Notes: a model not told the origin generated them from the sequence alone. Counted from the first letter of the stretch, positions 1-10,580 are shown. The stretch is DNA of 64,000 nucleotides from Aldrovandia affinis (GCA_029706075.1 JAINUG010000113.1:1527279-1591278), one strand, 5' to 3'. Numbers and translations are program-made.

Positions 1-240
1 ATAATTGCACTGTGGTCACTTGCCCCTATTGGTTCTACTACCTCTGTGCTGCAAATTCTATCAGGATTGTTACACAAAACCAGATCCAGTATTGATCTCC
101 CTCTCGTAGGCTGAGTAACAGACTGTGCCAAAAAGCAGTCATTGACCATATCTAAAAACTCCTCTTCACATTTGCCCTGACCTGTCACTATCTCCCAATT
201 AATAGAGGGGAGGTTTGGACCTAAACCATGCAGTTTCCTG
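1..240 (-). mobile_element. LINE fragment: APE-type endonuclease domain (CR1/L2-like), cut by window edge
   Basis: Read on the minus strand, about 70 codons stay open and resemble the C-terminal half of an apurinic/apyrimidinic-type endonuclease of a non-LTR retrotransposon. Visible pieces in order are FNLP-like NLPSINWE, FLDMVNDCFLAQSVTQPTRG, SILDLVLCNNPD and finally VVEPIGASDHSAI, which carries the SDH catalytic motif of this family near base 10-20. The domain nicks target DNA before reverse transcription. The frame runs off the left edge, so the reverse transcriptase, if present, lies outside the window. The start of the similarity, near 240, is abrupt. CR1, L2 and Rex-type LINEs are all possible; the clade cannot be settled here. 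Confidence 0.72.
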
Positions 241-257
241 GCTTCCTGGCTACCTGT

Positions 258-690
258 CTACTCAATCCCTTTAGAGGGCAAGGTAAACGGTAATAAATAC
301 AAAGCCATTCTCAGTGACCACCTTCATCCTATAGTGAAGCATTTCTATCCTGATGGGAGTGGTCTCTTCCAGGATGCCCCCATCCACAGGGAACGAGTGG
401 TCGCTGAATGGTTTGATGAACATGAAAACAACGTAAACCATATACCATGGCCGTCTCAGTCACCAGATCTGAATCCAATTGAACACTTATGGGAGATTCT
501 GGAGCAAAGGCTGAGAAATAATTTTCCATCGCCAATCAACAAACCACCATCATTTCTTGTGGAAGAATGATGTTGCATCCTTCCCTCCAATATAATCTAT
601 GCTAATGTGCACTGAAGCTGCTCTGGTGGCTCCTGGTGAACTAATGTCCTATTAAGATGTTGGTGCTTCATTTATGTTGGCAGTTACCTG
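258..690 (+). mobile_element. Tc1-like transposon relic, family A copy 1 (transposase 3' half and right terminus)
   Basis: An open frame at 334-570 encodes the C-terminal part of a Tc1/mariner DDE transposase: the second catalytic D in FQDAPIH (normally QDNAPxH) and the catalytic E in WPSQSPDLNPIEHLWE (448-495). The right end reads CAGTTACCTG followed by TA at 691-692, matching the terminus of the copy at 35511-36017. The left half, including the DNA-binding domain, is missing, and alignment with the second copy begins near 258. It is a dead fragment; the two copies differ by many substitutions. Confidence 0.85.
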
Positions 691-714
691 TATACATATA
701 CATATGAACATAAA

Positions 715-1740
715 TCACTTGGTCTCTTAACACGTCTTTAGATCTGACAATAAAATCACTAATCTGACGACATTGGGATTGCCACACCCCCTTTGCCAGT
801 CTCCTTGCTCTTATCCCTCAAAGAGTTACTGCAAGAACAAACCTAGCAGGCCCTGACACTGCAAGCTTTGCAACAAAGCCCCTTTCATCTCCGAGCTGCT
901 TCAGCTATGAGCGCACGCTACCCTAATATCTGCAGGGCCTCATGCGGAAGTCTTAATCAGCGCTCCCCCATCTCTCCCACTCACGTATGCTGAACTGGAG
1001 CCAGCAAGTCTGCGTGAGGCAATTGTGCTGAAAATGGCTGGCCACTTCAATTAGACGTTGCTTTGCTTTGACATCGCCACAGGTAGCACCATCCAGACAG
1101 GAAATGGATGGAACAATGTAATCCTTGTAAATGTCAACTTGCAAAGAAATCAGCAACTAATGACTTTGCGAGTTGTGTGCCAATTACAGAGGTAGGCCTA
1201 CGTCTGAAACTCTGGGTTAATCTGCGAATATCCCCCGTGTGATCGAAAGGCAAGATCAAATGCGGCTGCTCTCACAGCTTGATTTGAGCGAGAGCCAGAT
1301 TCACGCAGACACGGTGTCCAAAAGTTCCTGTGTTGCCGCGGCCGGGTTTTGACGAGGCAGCGAGAACAAAGGAATAGCAAATATGATAGGGATCGCGTGG
1401 CCACACACTATATGAATAACCCAAAGATAAAGCGCATTTTAAAGCGGGAATGCGTTTGAAATGGAGGCAAAGGGAAGGACTGATAAAAAAATATAAAAAA
1501 ATGTTCCCATGGGCTCGGAGCAAGGAGGAAGAGAAGAGAAACACTGCATTCATTATTCATGGGGATATTCTGAAGGTAAGGACAGGGGAGTGACAGGTAT
1601 GCACCACTCGTCTCCCCGGAGAATTCAAAAGGTTTCCTCTAGATCTGAAGAGGGAGAAAAGAAAGTATGGCCCCGAGAAAAGTACAAAAACACTCAAGGT
1701 CAGATTCAAAAACAAAAAGGAGAGTCAGGTAAAAGAAACA
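715..1740. other. Unique non-coding block, possibly conserved regulatory DNA at about 780-1200
   Basis: No repeat, gene or clear frame is recognised. The part from about 780 to 1200 has balanced composition, is free of simple repeats and contains homeodomain-like cores such as CAATTAGA and CTAATGAC, so it could be a conserved element. That is inference from texture only. Confidence 0.2.
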
Positions 1741-1749
1741 TTGTTAAAT

Positions 1750-1855
1750 CTAACACACCCACCACCACCGACCGGCCACCTTCCCACCCCCACGCACACC
1801 CCTCTCGTCCAACACCTCTGCCGCTCTTGCCCCCACACACTCACACCCATTTTAT
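1750..1855. repeat. C/CA-rich low-complexity tract
   Basis: Strongly pyrimidine-biased sequence with CACC and CCCCAC runs. It explains the open frame crossing it; no further role can be seen. Confidence 0.6.
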
Positions 1856-1936
1856 CACCTCAAACAGCATGTTACGGCTTATTAGATGAAAAGCAATGAC
1901 TTCTGCCCTTTTTAGATTTCACACAGAGGTCCCTGT

Positions 1937-1964
1937 GGGGGGAGGGGGCAGGGTGGGGGGTGGG
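1937..1964 (+). other. Potential G-quadruplex tract
   Basis: Five G-runs of 6, 5, 3, 6 and 3 bases are separated by loops of one or two bases. This fits the usual G-quadruplex pattern with very short loops. Structure formation is inferred, not shown. Confidence 0.7.
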
Positions 1965-2287
1965 TCTTTGAAAGAAGAAGGACAAAGGAATCTGTACGTC
2001 TCTAGGCTTTTTTCACTCTTTCCTTTTTAAATGGATCATCAAGTAAAAGTACTTATGCTGGAAGCAGTCTGCTGTGACAATGCTGTGAAGAGAAGGTCAT
2101 TTACGCTTCTGTGCAGTGTGTTCTTTACTTGAAAGATTGTTTTTATTTTTTTCTACTACTTTAAAAAAAGCACCCGGTCAAGCCTCTACATGAGGTGCTT
2201 TTCAAGACCGTTATTCAAATTTAGCCCTTCATTAAAAAAAACGGACTAACACAAAGACTCTTGATAAACAGACTACTAATTGGGAAG

Positions 2288-2633
2288 CAGGGCCAGATCT
2301 CTGCATAGGCTAACAAGGCCTGGGCCTAGGGCCCAAACGTTGACCCTAGTCGCATGGGGCCCGGAATTATGGGGAAAATATTAATATTGATATTATTTTT
2401 TAATATTTATATATTTTTTGGTCATTTTTTACATAATTCATGTTACACTTGCGTATGTTCATCACACAGAATCCTTATTATTAGTGGGGAGTCATAAAAA
2501 ATAATTTACGCAAATGAAATCATATCTAATGTTAAATCTAATCTCCATCTCCCAGAATGCCATGCCGGAGGGGGTTTGGGGGCCCAAAACGGAGGCGGAG
2601 CCTAGGGCACATAAACATCAAGATCTGACCCTG
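2288..2633. mobile_element. hAT-type MITE, complete, with 8-bp target duplication
   Basis: The ends are inverted repeats: the left reads CAGGGCCAGATCT and the right, reverse-complemented, CAGGGTCAGATCT; both are followed inward by GGGCCTAGGGC-like or GCCCTAGGC blocks. The flanks TTGGGAAG (2280-2287) and TTGGAAAG (2634-2641) match at 7 of 8 positions, the target-site size of hAT transposons. The 346-bp interior is AT-rich and has no transposase frame, so it would have depended on an autonomous relative. Confidence 0.8.
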
Positions 2634-2814
2634 TTGGAAAGCCATCTTTTTTGTGTTTTAAAAACAGACTTTCAAGATTAATTCAATAGCCCAAGGCCAC
2701 CTTGCTTCAAATGAAGGCAAGGCAAGAGTGGCTGAATGTATAAATAAATACAGCGAATTAATGCAACTTCATTGTTTTGCACAGCATGGTCTCAGTGTGT
2801 ATAGTGAACATAAT

Positions 2815-3015
2815 TATGAACATGTTGTATCAACAAGATGCTTGTTGGGGTTCAAATCCCACATTGGGTACTGTTGTTACCCCACTAACCCTTTACTTAG
2901 TGGATATCATACCTGCCATCCCAAATCCTTGATCAAGACAATAAACTGGAATGTTTCAGTAAATGTCCAGTTGTATGCGTAGATGTGCCAAATGTGAGCT
3001 GTTTAGGTCACCTTG
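2815..3015 (+). mobile_element. tRNA-derived SINE, diverged copy (GGGGCACTG head type)
   Basis: A Pol III B-box-like GGGTTCAAATCCC (about 2849-2861) is followed by TGGGTACTGTTGTTACCCC and later GTTTCAGTAAATGTCCAGTTGTATGCGTA. The same order of blocks is present at 43606-43763 and in part at 41385-41475, which defines the family. This copy has extra sequence between the two blocks. Confidence 0.6.
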
Positions 3016-3029
3016 CAAAATAGCAACTT

Positions 3030-3920
3030 TAAAATGAAAGTGTGCAAATGAATGAATGGAATCAATTATTTTATTTGTAATGAATTTAGAACAATTTGTA
3101 GATTTATATATTTTTTTACATTAAACATTGAGTATTTTCTGTTGATCAGTGGCAAGGAATCCCAATGAAATCCATTTTGATTTGTTCAAATGTCCACATT
3201 CAAATACTTGTATAGCCACTGTAAACACTACCCATTGAAAATGTAGTAATGGAAAAATGTGTGAGCATGCAAGGCATATGCAAGGCATACATAGCACACA
3301 TCTCTTCCGATTTCACACAGTTTCTGTTTTATTTTACTTATGACACAGATGACTTAATAGATGCCATTATCCAGGGCAACATGTCCATTTTACTGCTAAT
3401 TATTTTCATTTATGCAAACGTCTATTAACTGAAGCAATTTGTATTCAGTATTTCACTCAATTGTAATGAGGAGCCTTGATATGTTTCTTTTGGGAATTAT
3501 TAAAATTCTAGCTAGACAAACTTGAAATGAAAACATAAATCTCTATTTAGTGCTACTGGCTATTTTCCAACCTACAGGCTATCCAGCGCTACATGAGAAT
3601 GAGTGTCGATTGGAAGGGTAGGTTGCATTAACCCGAGGAACCCTTAAATCTTATGTGTAGTGCTTGTTGTTCATTAAGCTTCACCCAGTGAGACAGCCAT
3701 TACGAGTAACCAAATAAATGCATATTTGTGCCATTAGAAAGCATAGAGAAGGAGTAGAGAATAGAGTAGGAGTGCTGAACAAACAAGGATCTGTTCTGCA
3801 TTTTAGCTCATAATGGATAAAGTCTGGATGGATGTGAACAGTGGAATACTGATCAAAGACCAGCACTCCTACTCAGCCGCTTCATGAATATGGGTCCAGG
3901 ACTTCATAGATCAGTTGTCC
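3030..3920. other. AT-rich unique DNA, nothing recognised
   Basis: AT-rich sequence with poly-A/T runs and few CpGs. No frame, repeat family or signal can be supported. Confidence 0.5.
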
Positions 3921-3924
3921 CATG

Positions 3925-4490
3925 ACATCTTCCCCGGGGCACCGCAAGACCAACTCCACCATCTCACAGGACAGTGCTGCTGCAGCCCCCCAGCCCCATG
4001 CAGAGCCAGCTCTTTCCGTTTCACCCAGCGGTGCTGCGCTCCAAACCCCAAACACATGACCCAAGAGCGCCGCGGACCCAGCAGTGCTTCTCCCCAGTAA
4101 GGCCGAGACCCGCTCCGGGCTGCCTCCTCCTCCTCCGACAGCGCCGATGGCCATCAGAGGCCAAAAGGGCATCGCCGTAGGGTCTGTCCCAAACAATTAC
4201 AGGAACACCAGATGAAGGAAAAGGTGCCGTCACGCTGAATATGTTAAACGAAGCTCGACGGCAAACTTTTCCTAAAGGTCACGTCACGTCACGGACCGGG
4301 GCATTAAGTCAACCCGACTGTCCAATTAAACCGATTCACCACGGACCATTGCCTCGACGGGAAAGAAGAGGCAGAATGGCCTGGCTGTGCCATTTGTGGC
4401 GCTCCGCGCTTTCTCGCCAGCGGACCACCGTGGGTTGCTGTCCGCTCTCTTACCTACCAACCATGTGTTGTGATGTATGAGGTTGACACA
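3925..4490. promoter_or_regulatory. CpG-rich island, candidate promoter or first exon
   Basis: CpG dinucleotides are dense here (roughly several per 100 bp), whereas the flanks are AT-rich and CpG-poor, as expected of an unmethylated vertebrate island. It holds TCACGTCACGTCACGG at about 4279-4294, overlapping CRE-half-site/E-box-like cores. On the plus strand a proline-rich frame is open through about 3921-4180 and meets a possible splice donor GTAAGG at 4098. The minus strand is also open over 3882-4196. Strand and coding status are undecided, and I recognise no protein family. It could be an orphan island. Confidence 0.42.
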
Positions 4491-4499
4491 CACCCACCA

Positions 4500-6270
4500 A
4501 AACTGCATGCTTACAGTTGAGCGGCCTGCCTTTCAATAGGGATAGCGATTACTCACCCCCGGCTTTGATTTATGCCTGCACCTGGGAGTGTCCACTCATT
4601 TCCTTAAACCCAGTGCGGTGAACGCAGCGCCGAAAGACCACCTTTATGGTTGCACGTCTATCAGAGTGTTGCGAGACCTTCTTGAATTCAAGCAGGTAAA
4701 CACGGGAGTGCATATGCACAGGCCCAGAACGAGTGACAGTGTAGTGAAGTATTTTTAACCTGCAGTACATGAAACTGCTTTCATTCTGTATTGTATAACT
4801 TCTGTGTGCTGGATGTAGCCCATAAGACATGCATCAGAGGGAAAACATGTATTTCATCTTTTTTTCTTATTGCAGAACTAACAACCAACAGTTAATATGG
4901 ACAGGAGCTTTGCCCTTCTTGCTTTCTTAAAAAAAAAAAAAAGTTTTTAACACCTAAATAGCAAGAGCTGAAATATGTTCGTGTTCTTCTGACCAATCGG
5001 GGCTTGGTCCAGTGTTCTGTTGGTCAAAGGTTTTATGTGGTTACATTTGAAACATCATTCAAACATGGGAAATTTACACATCCATTTGAACATTTGTTTC
5101 AGTTCAAATGCACCGTGTTACTTTTGTAATTGGCCATAAATGATCAGAATATACTCATGAGACTGAACGTATGGCACTTGCATACACACATGTGTATTAT
5201 GAACATTTAATTCCAATCCTGGACCAATTTATAAAGCAGCAGCATAACAGCACAGTTTGATTAATACAATGGCACAGCAAACCATGCTAGGCAGCTATGC
5301 ATTCTTTAGCTATACATTTCCTTTTTAAATTAAGAAATACAGCCAAAGTCTTTAACAGTATTAAAATGCATTGCATTGCATTATCCTGGAAGTAGGGAAA
5401 AAAATACCTATGCCATCCAAATCAGTAATTGGGCAATGAATGAATAAGTAATGAAAAGGTTGACCCTGCACTGCTATAAAGCATGCCACACTTTGATTTC
5501 CTTCACTTTACAGGGTGCCCAGTTGCCTGGGGCAACAGAGAACTTCTGTGAGAGTGGTGGCTCGTATTTAAAGATAAATAAATAATTCATCATGCGCATT
5601 GTCTTCATAAAGCTAGTTATATTTTTATAAAGTGCTTACCTGTACAAAGTACAAAGTGGCTTTCACTTCCACAAGTTACTGTAGTTCAAGGTAGGAGTGA
5701 GAAACGGTAAGGAGCAATGACCTTGACAAAAGCAGTGTGACAACATTAAGAAATCCGTACCCGATACTGTAACGGGAGATGAAGAAAAAAACTAATCAAC
5801 CACAACGGTGCTCACGTGATTTGATTTGATGACTATAGCCAGCAGTATAGTCATCAAATTTGTCTTTAAATGCAAAGCAAACATCTACATCTGCTCTGAC
5901 CTAAATCGCAATATTCCATATGTTAAAAATCCCCCTTTCCTGATTTCTCATAGGTAGATGACTGGGGAAATATGGGTGACACGTCATGTTGTACAAGAGC
6001 ACCATGACATCTGCTATTTCGGTTCCTGCCACTCAACAAAGATGGATCCAAAAGACTAGCAGCTTATAAATGTGTCACCACAAGTCTGATTCAAGCAGTG
6101 GGGGTATATTCATGAGATATTTCGGAGCTGTGCAAATGGCTACCTCAAAAGAAGACGAAGGAATTTCTATTACCATACTGAATCATGGCGCTCGACCCTC
6201 ATTTGAAAGCCTGACTCACTCTTCACTTTTACATTCAGGCATTTTTAAGGCGCACCCTGATCCCGCGCTG
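4500..6270. other. Unique AT-rich DNA with one hairpin
   Basis: No gene or known repeat is recognised. It contains short poly-A runs (4929-4942) and the palindrome described separately at 5824-5859. Confidence 0.45.
5824..5859. other. Perfect 14-bp inverted repeat with 8-base loop
   Basis: ATTTGATGACTATA at 5824-5837 is exactly reverse-complemented at 5846-5859. No loop-stem gene or terminator context is visible; it may be the remains of a small foldback element. Confidence 0.75.
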
Positions 6271-6275
6271 TCAAA

Positions 6276-6490
6276 CTCATGTCAATGAGAAGATAAAGCT
6301 CAGCTCAAACCATAGGGTGACTTCACTTCACTTCACTTCACTTTTACATTCAGCAAAATTATTACATTTCTAAAGATGAGCAAACCATTTAAAATTATGC
6401 GTATTGTCCATATCTCATGTCAATGAGAAGATAAACTTTTCTGCTTCAAACCTTGATGAAAGGGTGACCCTAGCTTCACTTCAGTCAATT
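6276..6490. repeat. Imperfect tandem duplication, 138-bp offset
   Basis: CTCATGTCAATGAGAAGATAAA occurs at 6276 and again at 6414. Each copy is followed by similar CTTCAAACC, AGGGTGAC and TTCACTTC blocks. In the first unit a 5-bp CACTT repeat has expanded. This is a local duplication of non-coding DNA. Confidence 0.7.
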
Positions 6491-6817
6491 GAACTGAGTT
6501 GCACTCAAACTAATACATCATCCAAGTTGAGCTTGTTCTTCATGCCACTGAACCTCCAGCTAAACACTGTTCCTCATGAACAATCATCAAGTTGAGCAGT
6601 CTTCATCACTGAACTTTCAAAGTCAACAATCAGGTCTCTTCAAAGTCACTGAAAGCTATAATAGGCAACCTTTATTATAAGCCTGCCCAGCATTATTGAA
6701 CACACTCCTGAGCATGCTGGGATGTTAACTGCTTAAATAACACCACCAATGTGGCTTTCAATGTGCTTTGTGTCCATCATTTCCCCAAGTTTCCACCTTT
6801 TTTGGCCACTACCTGTA

Positions 6818-7246
6818 TGTTGTATGCTCAAATTAATTATATTATTTTATACTAATACAATTGCTCAGAGAAAAAGACTTCACATTGGAACATTGGTGTC
6901 ATGGTCAGATGATATGGTCAAATGTATTTTTTTGGCCATGCATGCCAGTGTTGGGCTTGGCATCAGACCATCAGCTTGTCCTTGGGCTCTTGTTAAGGTA
7001 ATTGTAATCATGAACTCCAGCAAGGACCAAGGCTTTTTGGATAAAAACCTGGTTCCTTCTGCCAGGAAGCTGAAACTTGGTAATAAATGTATCTTTCAGC
7101 AATAAAATGATCCTGAGCATACCTCAAAATAAACCAAGAGGTGGGTCGAGCATACAATATAGCTAATTACTTGTATTGTTTATTTAATACAGCCTTCTTT
7201 GCTCATCTTTACAAAGGGTATGACTAATCTTGGAGGGTACTGTATC
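6818..7246 (+). mobile_element. Tc1-like transposon relic, family B, with long inverted ends
   Basis: The left end (TTGTATGCTCAAATT ... TATACTAATACAATTGCTCAGAG) is the inverted counterpart of the terminus at 45750-45892. The right end (GAGCATACAATATAG ... TTTGCTCATCTTTACAAAGGGT ... GTACTGTAT) is the same terminus in direct orientation. Between them, about 6879-7130 retains degraded Tc1 transposase sequence, including NxWIFQQDNDPxHTS-like coding (ATCTTTCAGCAATAAAATGATCC, with the QDND region disrupted). The N-terminal and C-terminal coding parts are lost. Confidence 0.72.
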
Positions 7247-7254
7247 TCACATTC

Positions 7255-7255
<1 letters not shown>

Positions 7256-7328
<73 letters not shown>

Positions 7329-7391
7329 TGTATTTCAGGACTCACAAACACACACACACACTCTCACACACACATCCACAGACAGACACAC
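7256..7391. repeat. (CA)n microsatellite, perfect to about 7326, then imperfect
   Basis: About 35 uninterrupted CA units are followed by interrupted CA/CACT repeats. It lies immediately beside the end of a Tc1-like relic. Confidence 0.97.
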
Positions 7392-7399
7392 ATGCAAGT

Positions 7400-7970
7400 A
7401 TTTCAAACATGCAAAAATCTCAAATATAAAAGGAAAGATCACAGTATTCTTCACTATATGTATATACATCACTTTTGGAAAAATAATCCTTCATTTTTCT
7501 CATCTTCTGTATGCTTCTTACGTTTTATTCCATCGCTAATGGAACACCAGAGCTACACAGGAAATGAAGCATGGCTATATCGAAACACAATCATACCAGA
7601 GGCATGGCATTTCTGTCGAGACACAACAAACAACGTGAACATGTGGAAAGATTCAGTCATTTGTTTTCACACGCGATTCAATAGCTGTGACACAATGCTG
7701 TGAAAGCAGAACAAACGCAGACCAGTAAATTATCGCACGGGCGAATCGCGCATGCTAATCCATGTGGGCCCTGCGATGCATCAAATGGAGATGTGGCTGT
7801 CCTTGCATAGGAATATGCAGTTTAAGGGTTTCTTTCCCATTCTCCCAGAGCGAGCGCAGTGGGTGGCAGAATTAATTCAAGATTGTGGAGCAGAGGTACA
7901 GAGGGAGAGATTTGTTAAAGGGTGACTCCGTTTCATCATCAAAAGGCGGTGCCTTGCCGGCATGTGCACT
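7400..7970. other. Unique DNA, nothing recognised
   Basis: Mixed composition with a few CpGs around 7730-7760 and no supportable frame. It could include regulatory sequence, but nothing specific is seen. Confidence 0.4.
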
Positions 7971-7971
7971 G

Positions 7972-7973
<2 letters not shown>

Positions 7974-8025
<52 letters not shown>
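7974..8025. repeat. (TG)n microsatellite
   Basis: 26 perfect TG units. The CVCVCV peptide read across it is an artefact. Confidence 0.97.
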
Positions 8026-8027
<2 letters not shown>

Positions 8028-8670
8028 GGACAGGGAGAGCTCTCCCTATTAATCACACAGACTACATTAAGACTACAGGATGTGAGAAGACAGAGGATCA
8101 GACTAATCTAGTATACCCCATGTGGGTGGGGAGGGAAAACTGGAGTGATTAAATACAAAGAAGAGAGAATTAGCGCCCTATAGCAGTACTTGAATGTCCA
8201 CAGAAATGCATCTCTGTTTTTCCTTCAAATTACACTATTGCACCTATGCCAACTGGGGGTAGTGCAGTGGCTTCTGTTCACGTGACAGCCGTGTGCCATG
8301 GCGCCAAGCAGTGCACGAATCCCTGCAGTCGTCATATTGGGGGTCATGGTCGCTCATCGTCACGCTGCCTAGGTTTACACAACATCGGCTTGGGCAGGCA
8401 CAAGAGGCCGCCCACGTAAACAGGAAGCCGGTCTTTAATTATGAATGGCTGCTCCAGCTGCCTGTCCAAGCGTGAAAAGCAATCAAAATGCTAGACAACG
8501 CAGACCCACTCCCAAATGATTGTGTATCTGCTACCACTTACAGGGCACCAGAGCCTTTCCTTTTTTTGAACTTCCACCGTCTCCCCCCCAACCCCCAAGT
8601 AGTAAGCCAGGGGGCATGACGGAATTCGAGAGAGTCTTCGGCTGGACCGTTGTGAACTCGGACTTAGTTT

Positions 8671-8754
8671 CTGGGACTTCTTTTCTGGGACTTCTTTTCT
8701 GGGACTTCTTTTCTGGGACTTCTTTTCTGGGACTCCTTTTCTCGGACTCCTTTT
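8671..8754. repeat. 14-bp minisatellite, six units
   Basis: The unit CTGGGACTTCTTTT is repeated four times exactly and twice with substitutions (CTGGGACTCCTTTT, CTCGGACTCCTTTT). Because 14 is not a multiple of three, the array stays open in several frames, which accounts for the repetitive predicted peptides on both strands. Confidence 0.95.
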
Positions 8755-8759
8755 CAAGC

Positions 8760-9420
8760 CTCGTCGAAGTGGACCTCCTTGGGGCAGGAGCAGCTGGCCG
8801 CCTCGACGTGAGTGAAATGCAAGAGGACGTGCACGGGGGAGAAGAAAAAAAATGCGGTCAGAGGCAGTACGAGAGCCCCTTGCCTGCCCTGTGCGCGAAT
8901 GCCTGTTCCGTGCGGGCTTTCTTACATGCTGCTTGTAATGGGGTTTGAAAGGAACCCTGAGGGCGAATGCATCAGAGTGGAGCTATCTGGATTAAAGTGC
9001 AGGGCTTTATTGAAGGATAGTTGTCTTCTGTGGTGCAATATAGAACCATAGGAACTCCAAAGAGACGCTCCTTACCTAAAGCCTCTCTTTCCCACAGCTG
9101 CATCCTGGGCATACTTGGGGCTCCTGGGTCTTCGAGACTTCCTCAAGACACATTGCCATCTCTGCATTAGATCTGCTGCCCAATCCCAGGGTGAAATGGG
9201 ATGTAAATCCGATGCAGCGGCACTTGAAATGTTAAGCTGTTGCACGAATTCCGTCTTACCAGATCCGCTCTTCCCGCTGTTGATGCTTGACAGGAAGCAC
9301 CTTTCCATCCGCCCCCGCAGGACACCCTCGGCCCCACCCCCACAGCTCCACCATCCAAAATCTGTACATTCAAAATCATTTAAAAAAATATTCTAATCAG
9401 GCAGCTCATGTCTGCAAAGA
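8760..9420. other. Unique DNA of moderate GC, no supported gene
   Basis: Several overlapping open frames exist on both strands around 9072-9396, but none has a recognisable domain or splice structure. Moderate GC and some CpG are noted; function unknown. Confidence 0.35.
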
Positions 9421-9423
9421 TCA

Positions 9424-9469
9424 CGCGCACACACACGCGCACACACACGCGCACACACACACACACACA
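9424..9469. repeat. (CA)n with regular CGCG interruptions
   Basis: CGCGCACACACA is repeated three times and runs into pure CA. Confidence 0.95.
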
Positions 9470-9494
9470 TGACTGCCAAAATGTAGCAGTGAAT

Positions 9495-9552
9495 GGGATG
9501 CCAAAGGAGCAGTCATTTCAATGTCTGCGACTGCCAATTTGGTGTGCAATGG
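9495..9552 (+). other. 58-bp sequence shared with 50134-50191
   Basis: GGGATGCCAAAGG, GCAG(T/C)CATTTC, TGTCTGCG and TTTGGTGT occur in the same order and near-identical spacing at both sites, with most bases identical. Neither copy sits in a recognised transposon. It may be a short dispersed repeat or a duplicated regulatory element. Confidence 0.55.
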
Positions 9553-9559
9553 TCAACAG

Positions 9560-10470
9560 TTTTTGCAGCAGTTGTGTGAAATGAAGCACAAAGGTTAGTA
9601 CATTTATGCACTTAAATAATTGTTCCTTCTCTGAAAGGTTTCCAAGACATAATTTGACAAATAACATAACAGTATGCTTGTAGTTTCAGTCTGTACTCAT
9701 GAATCTAATTGTGTTTTAATTTACTCTGTATTATTACAAGTGTGCAAGTGCATATAATCTTTTGCTTGACCCTCTGCACGCACACGGTTCTTCATTAGGA
9801 GGTATGTCAAAGTGGCTTGACAGCTGCTGACCAATTTGATTGGGTGATTCGTGCATGAGCAAAACCAGGATGTTGATTCAAAGGGGCTGTCTGTTTGCAT
9901 TTGCATTTCTGCGGTCTGACCGATCTCAAAAAAAATCAGAGCCAGTCAAAAAAAACAAAAAAAATAATGATTCAAAGCCACTGTCATGTCTTCAGCGTCT
10001 GGCATTAAAATGCTGTGCTGATCAGAGCTCCTGCTCGGGCCCGAATAAAAGAGCCTGTCATCTCTGATCGACATCCTCCGACCTGGCAAGCCAGAGTTGA
10101 ATAGGGGCCCTGAACACCATGGAGCCGGAATGGCGTATGCCACAGACGCGCGTGGCCGGAATCCCTGCTGTATCCCTGGCACTCTTAGATGAGTGGGAGA
10201 AAAGTCTGCACGGTGATAAACACAAGCTGACTGATTCCCCCACACTATAGGGGTGCAGTAAGACTGGTTATCGAGGATTTTCCTTGTTGGTTAAACAGGG
10301 CATTGGGTCTGCGCCGCCGTTCACCACGACCGCAAAGTCTCCTAGTCGGCGGCTGCCCTTTGGCACTTCCGGAGACGCTGGAGTCGCCATTTTGTCACAG
10401 CATGCCAGCTCTAGCTCTGACGGTTATCTACACCGCATGTTTGATGGGCTGTTTTTGAAACTTAACAGCT
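9560..10470. other. Unique DNA with a CpG-richer part at 10050-10420
   Basis: The first half is AT-rich. From about 10050 to 10420 CpG rises (for example CAGACGCGCGTGGCCGG and TCTGCGCCGCCGTTC). No coding domain is recognised. Confidence 0.35.
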
Positions 10471-10477
10471 TTTCTGT

Positions 10478-10580
10478 ATCTTGTGGCAGCCAGGCACCCG
10501 GGAGCAGCGGTCCACTAATTGGTTATCTTCGCCCTGACACGGCAGGGTTACGGGTTCGCGCCCCTCAACCCAATCATACA
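10478..10580 (+). repeat. tRNA-related fragment (possible SINE head)
   Basis: TTGGTTATCTTCGCCCTGACACGG followed by GGGTTACGGGTTCGCGCCCC resembles the anticodon-side and B-box part of a tRNA or tRNA-derived SINE. There is no complete cloverleaf and no recognised tail. Confidence 0.35.

Noticed and set aside
1509-1889. 126-codon plus-strand frame
   Set aside because: Its second half is the C/CA-rich tract, and no motif or splice context was seen.
7199-7703. Two overlapping frames with long Thr-His runs
   Set aside because: They translate the (CA)n array; flanks have no domain.
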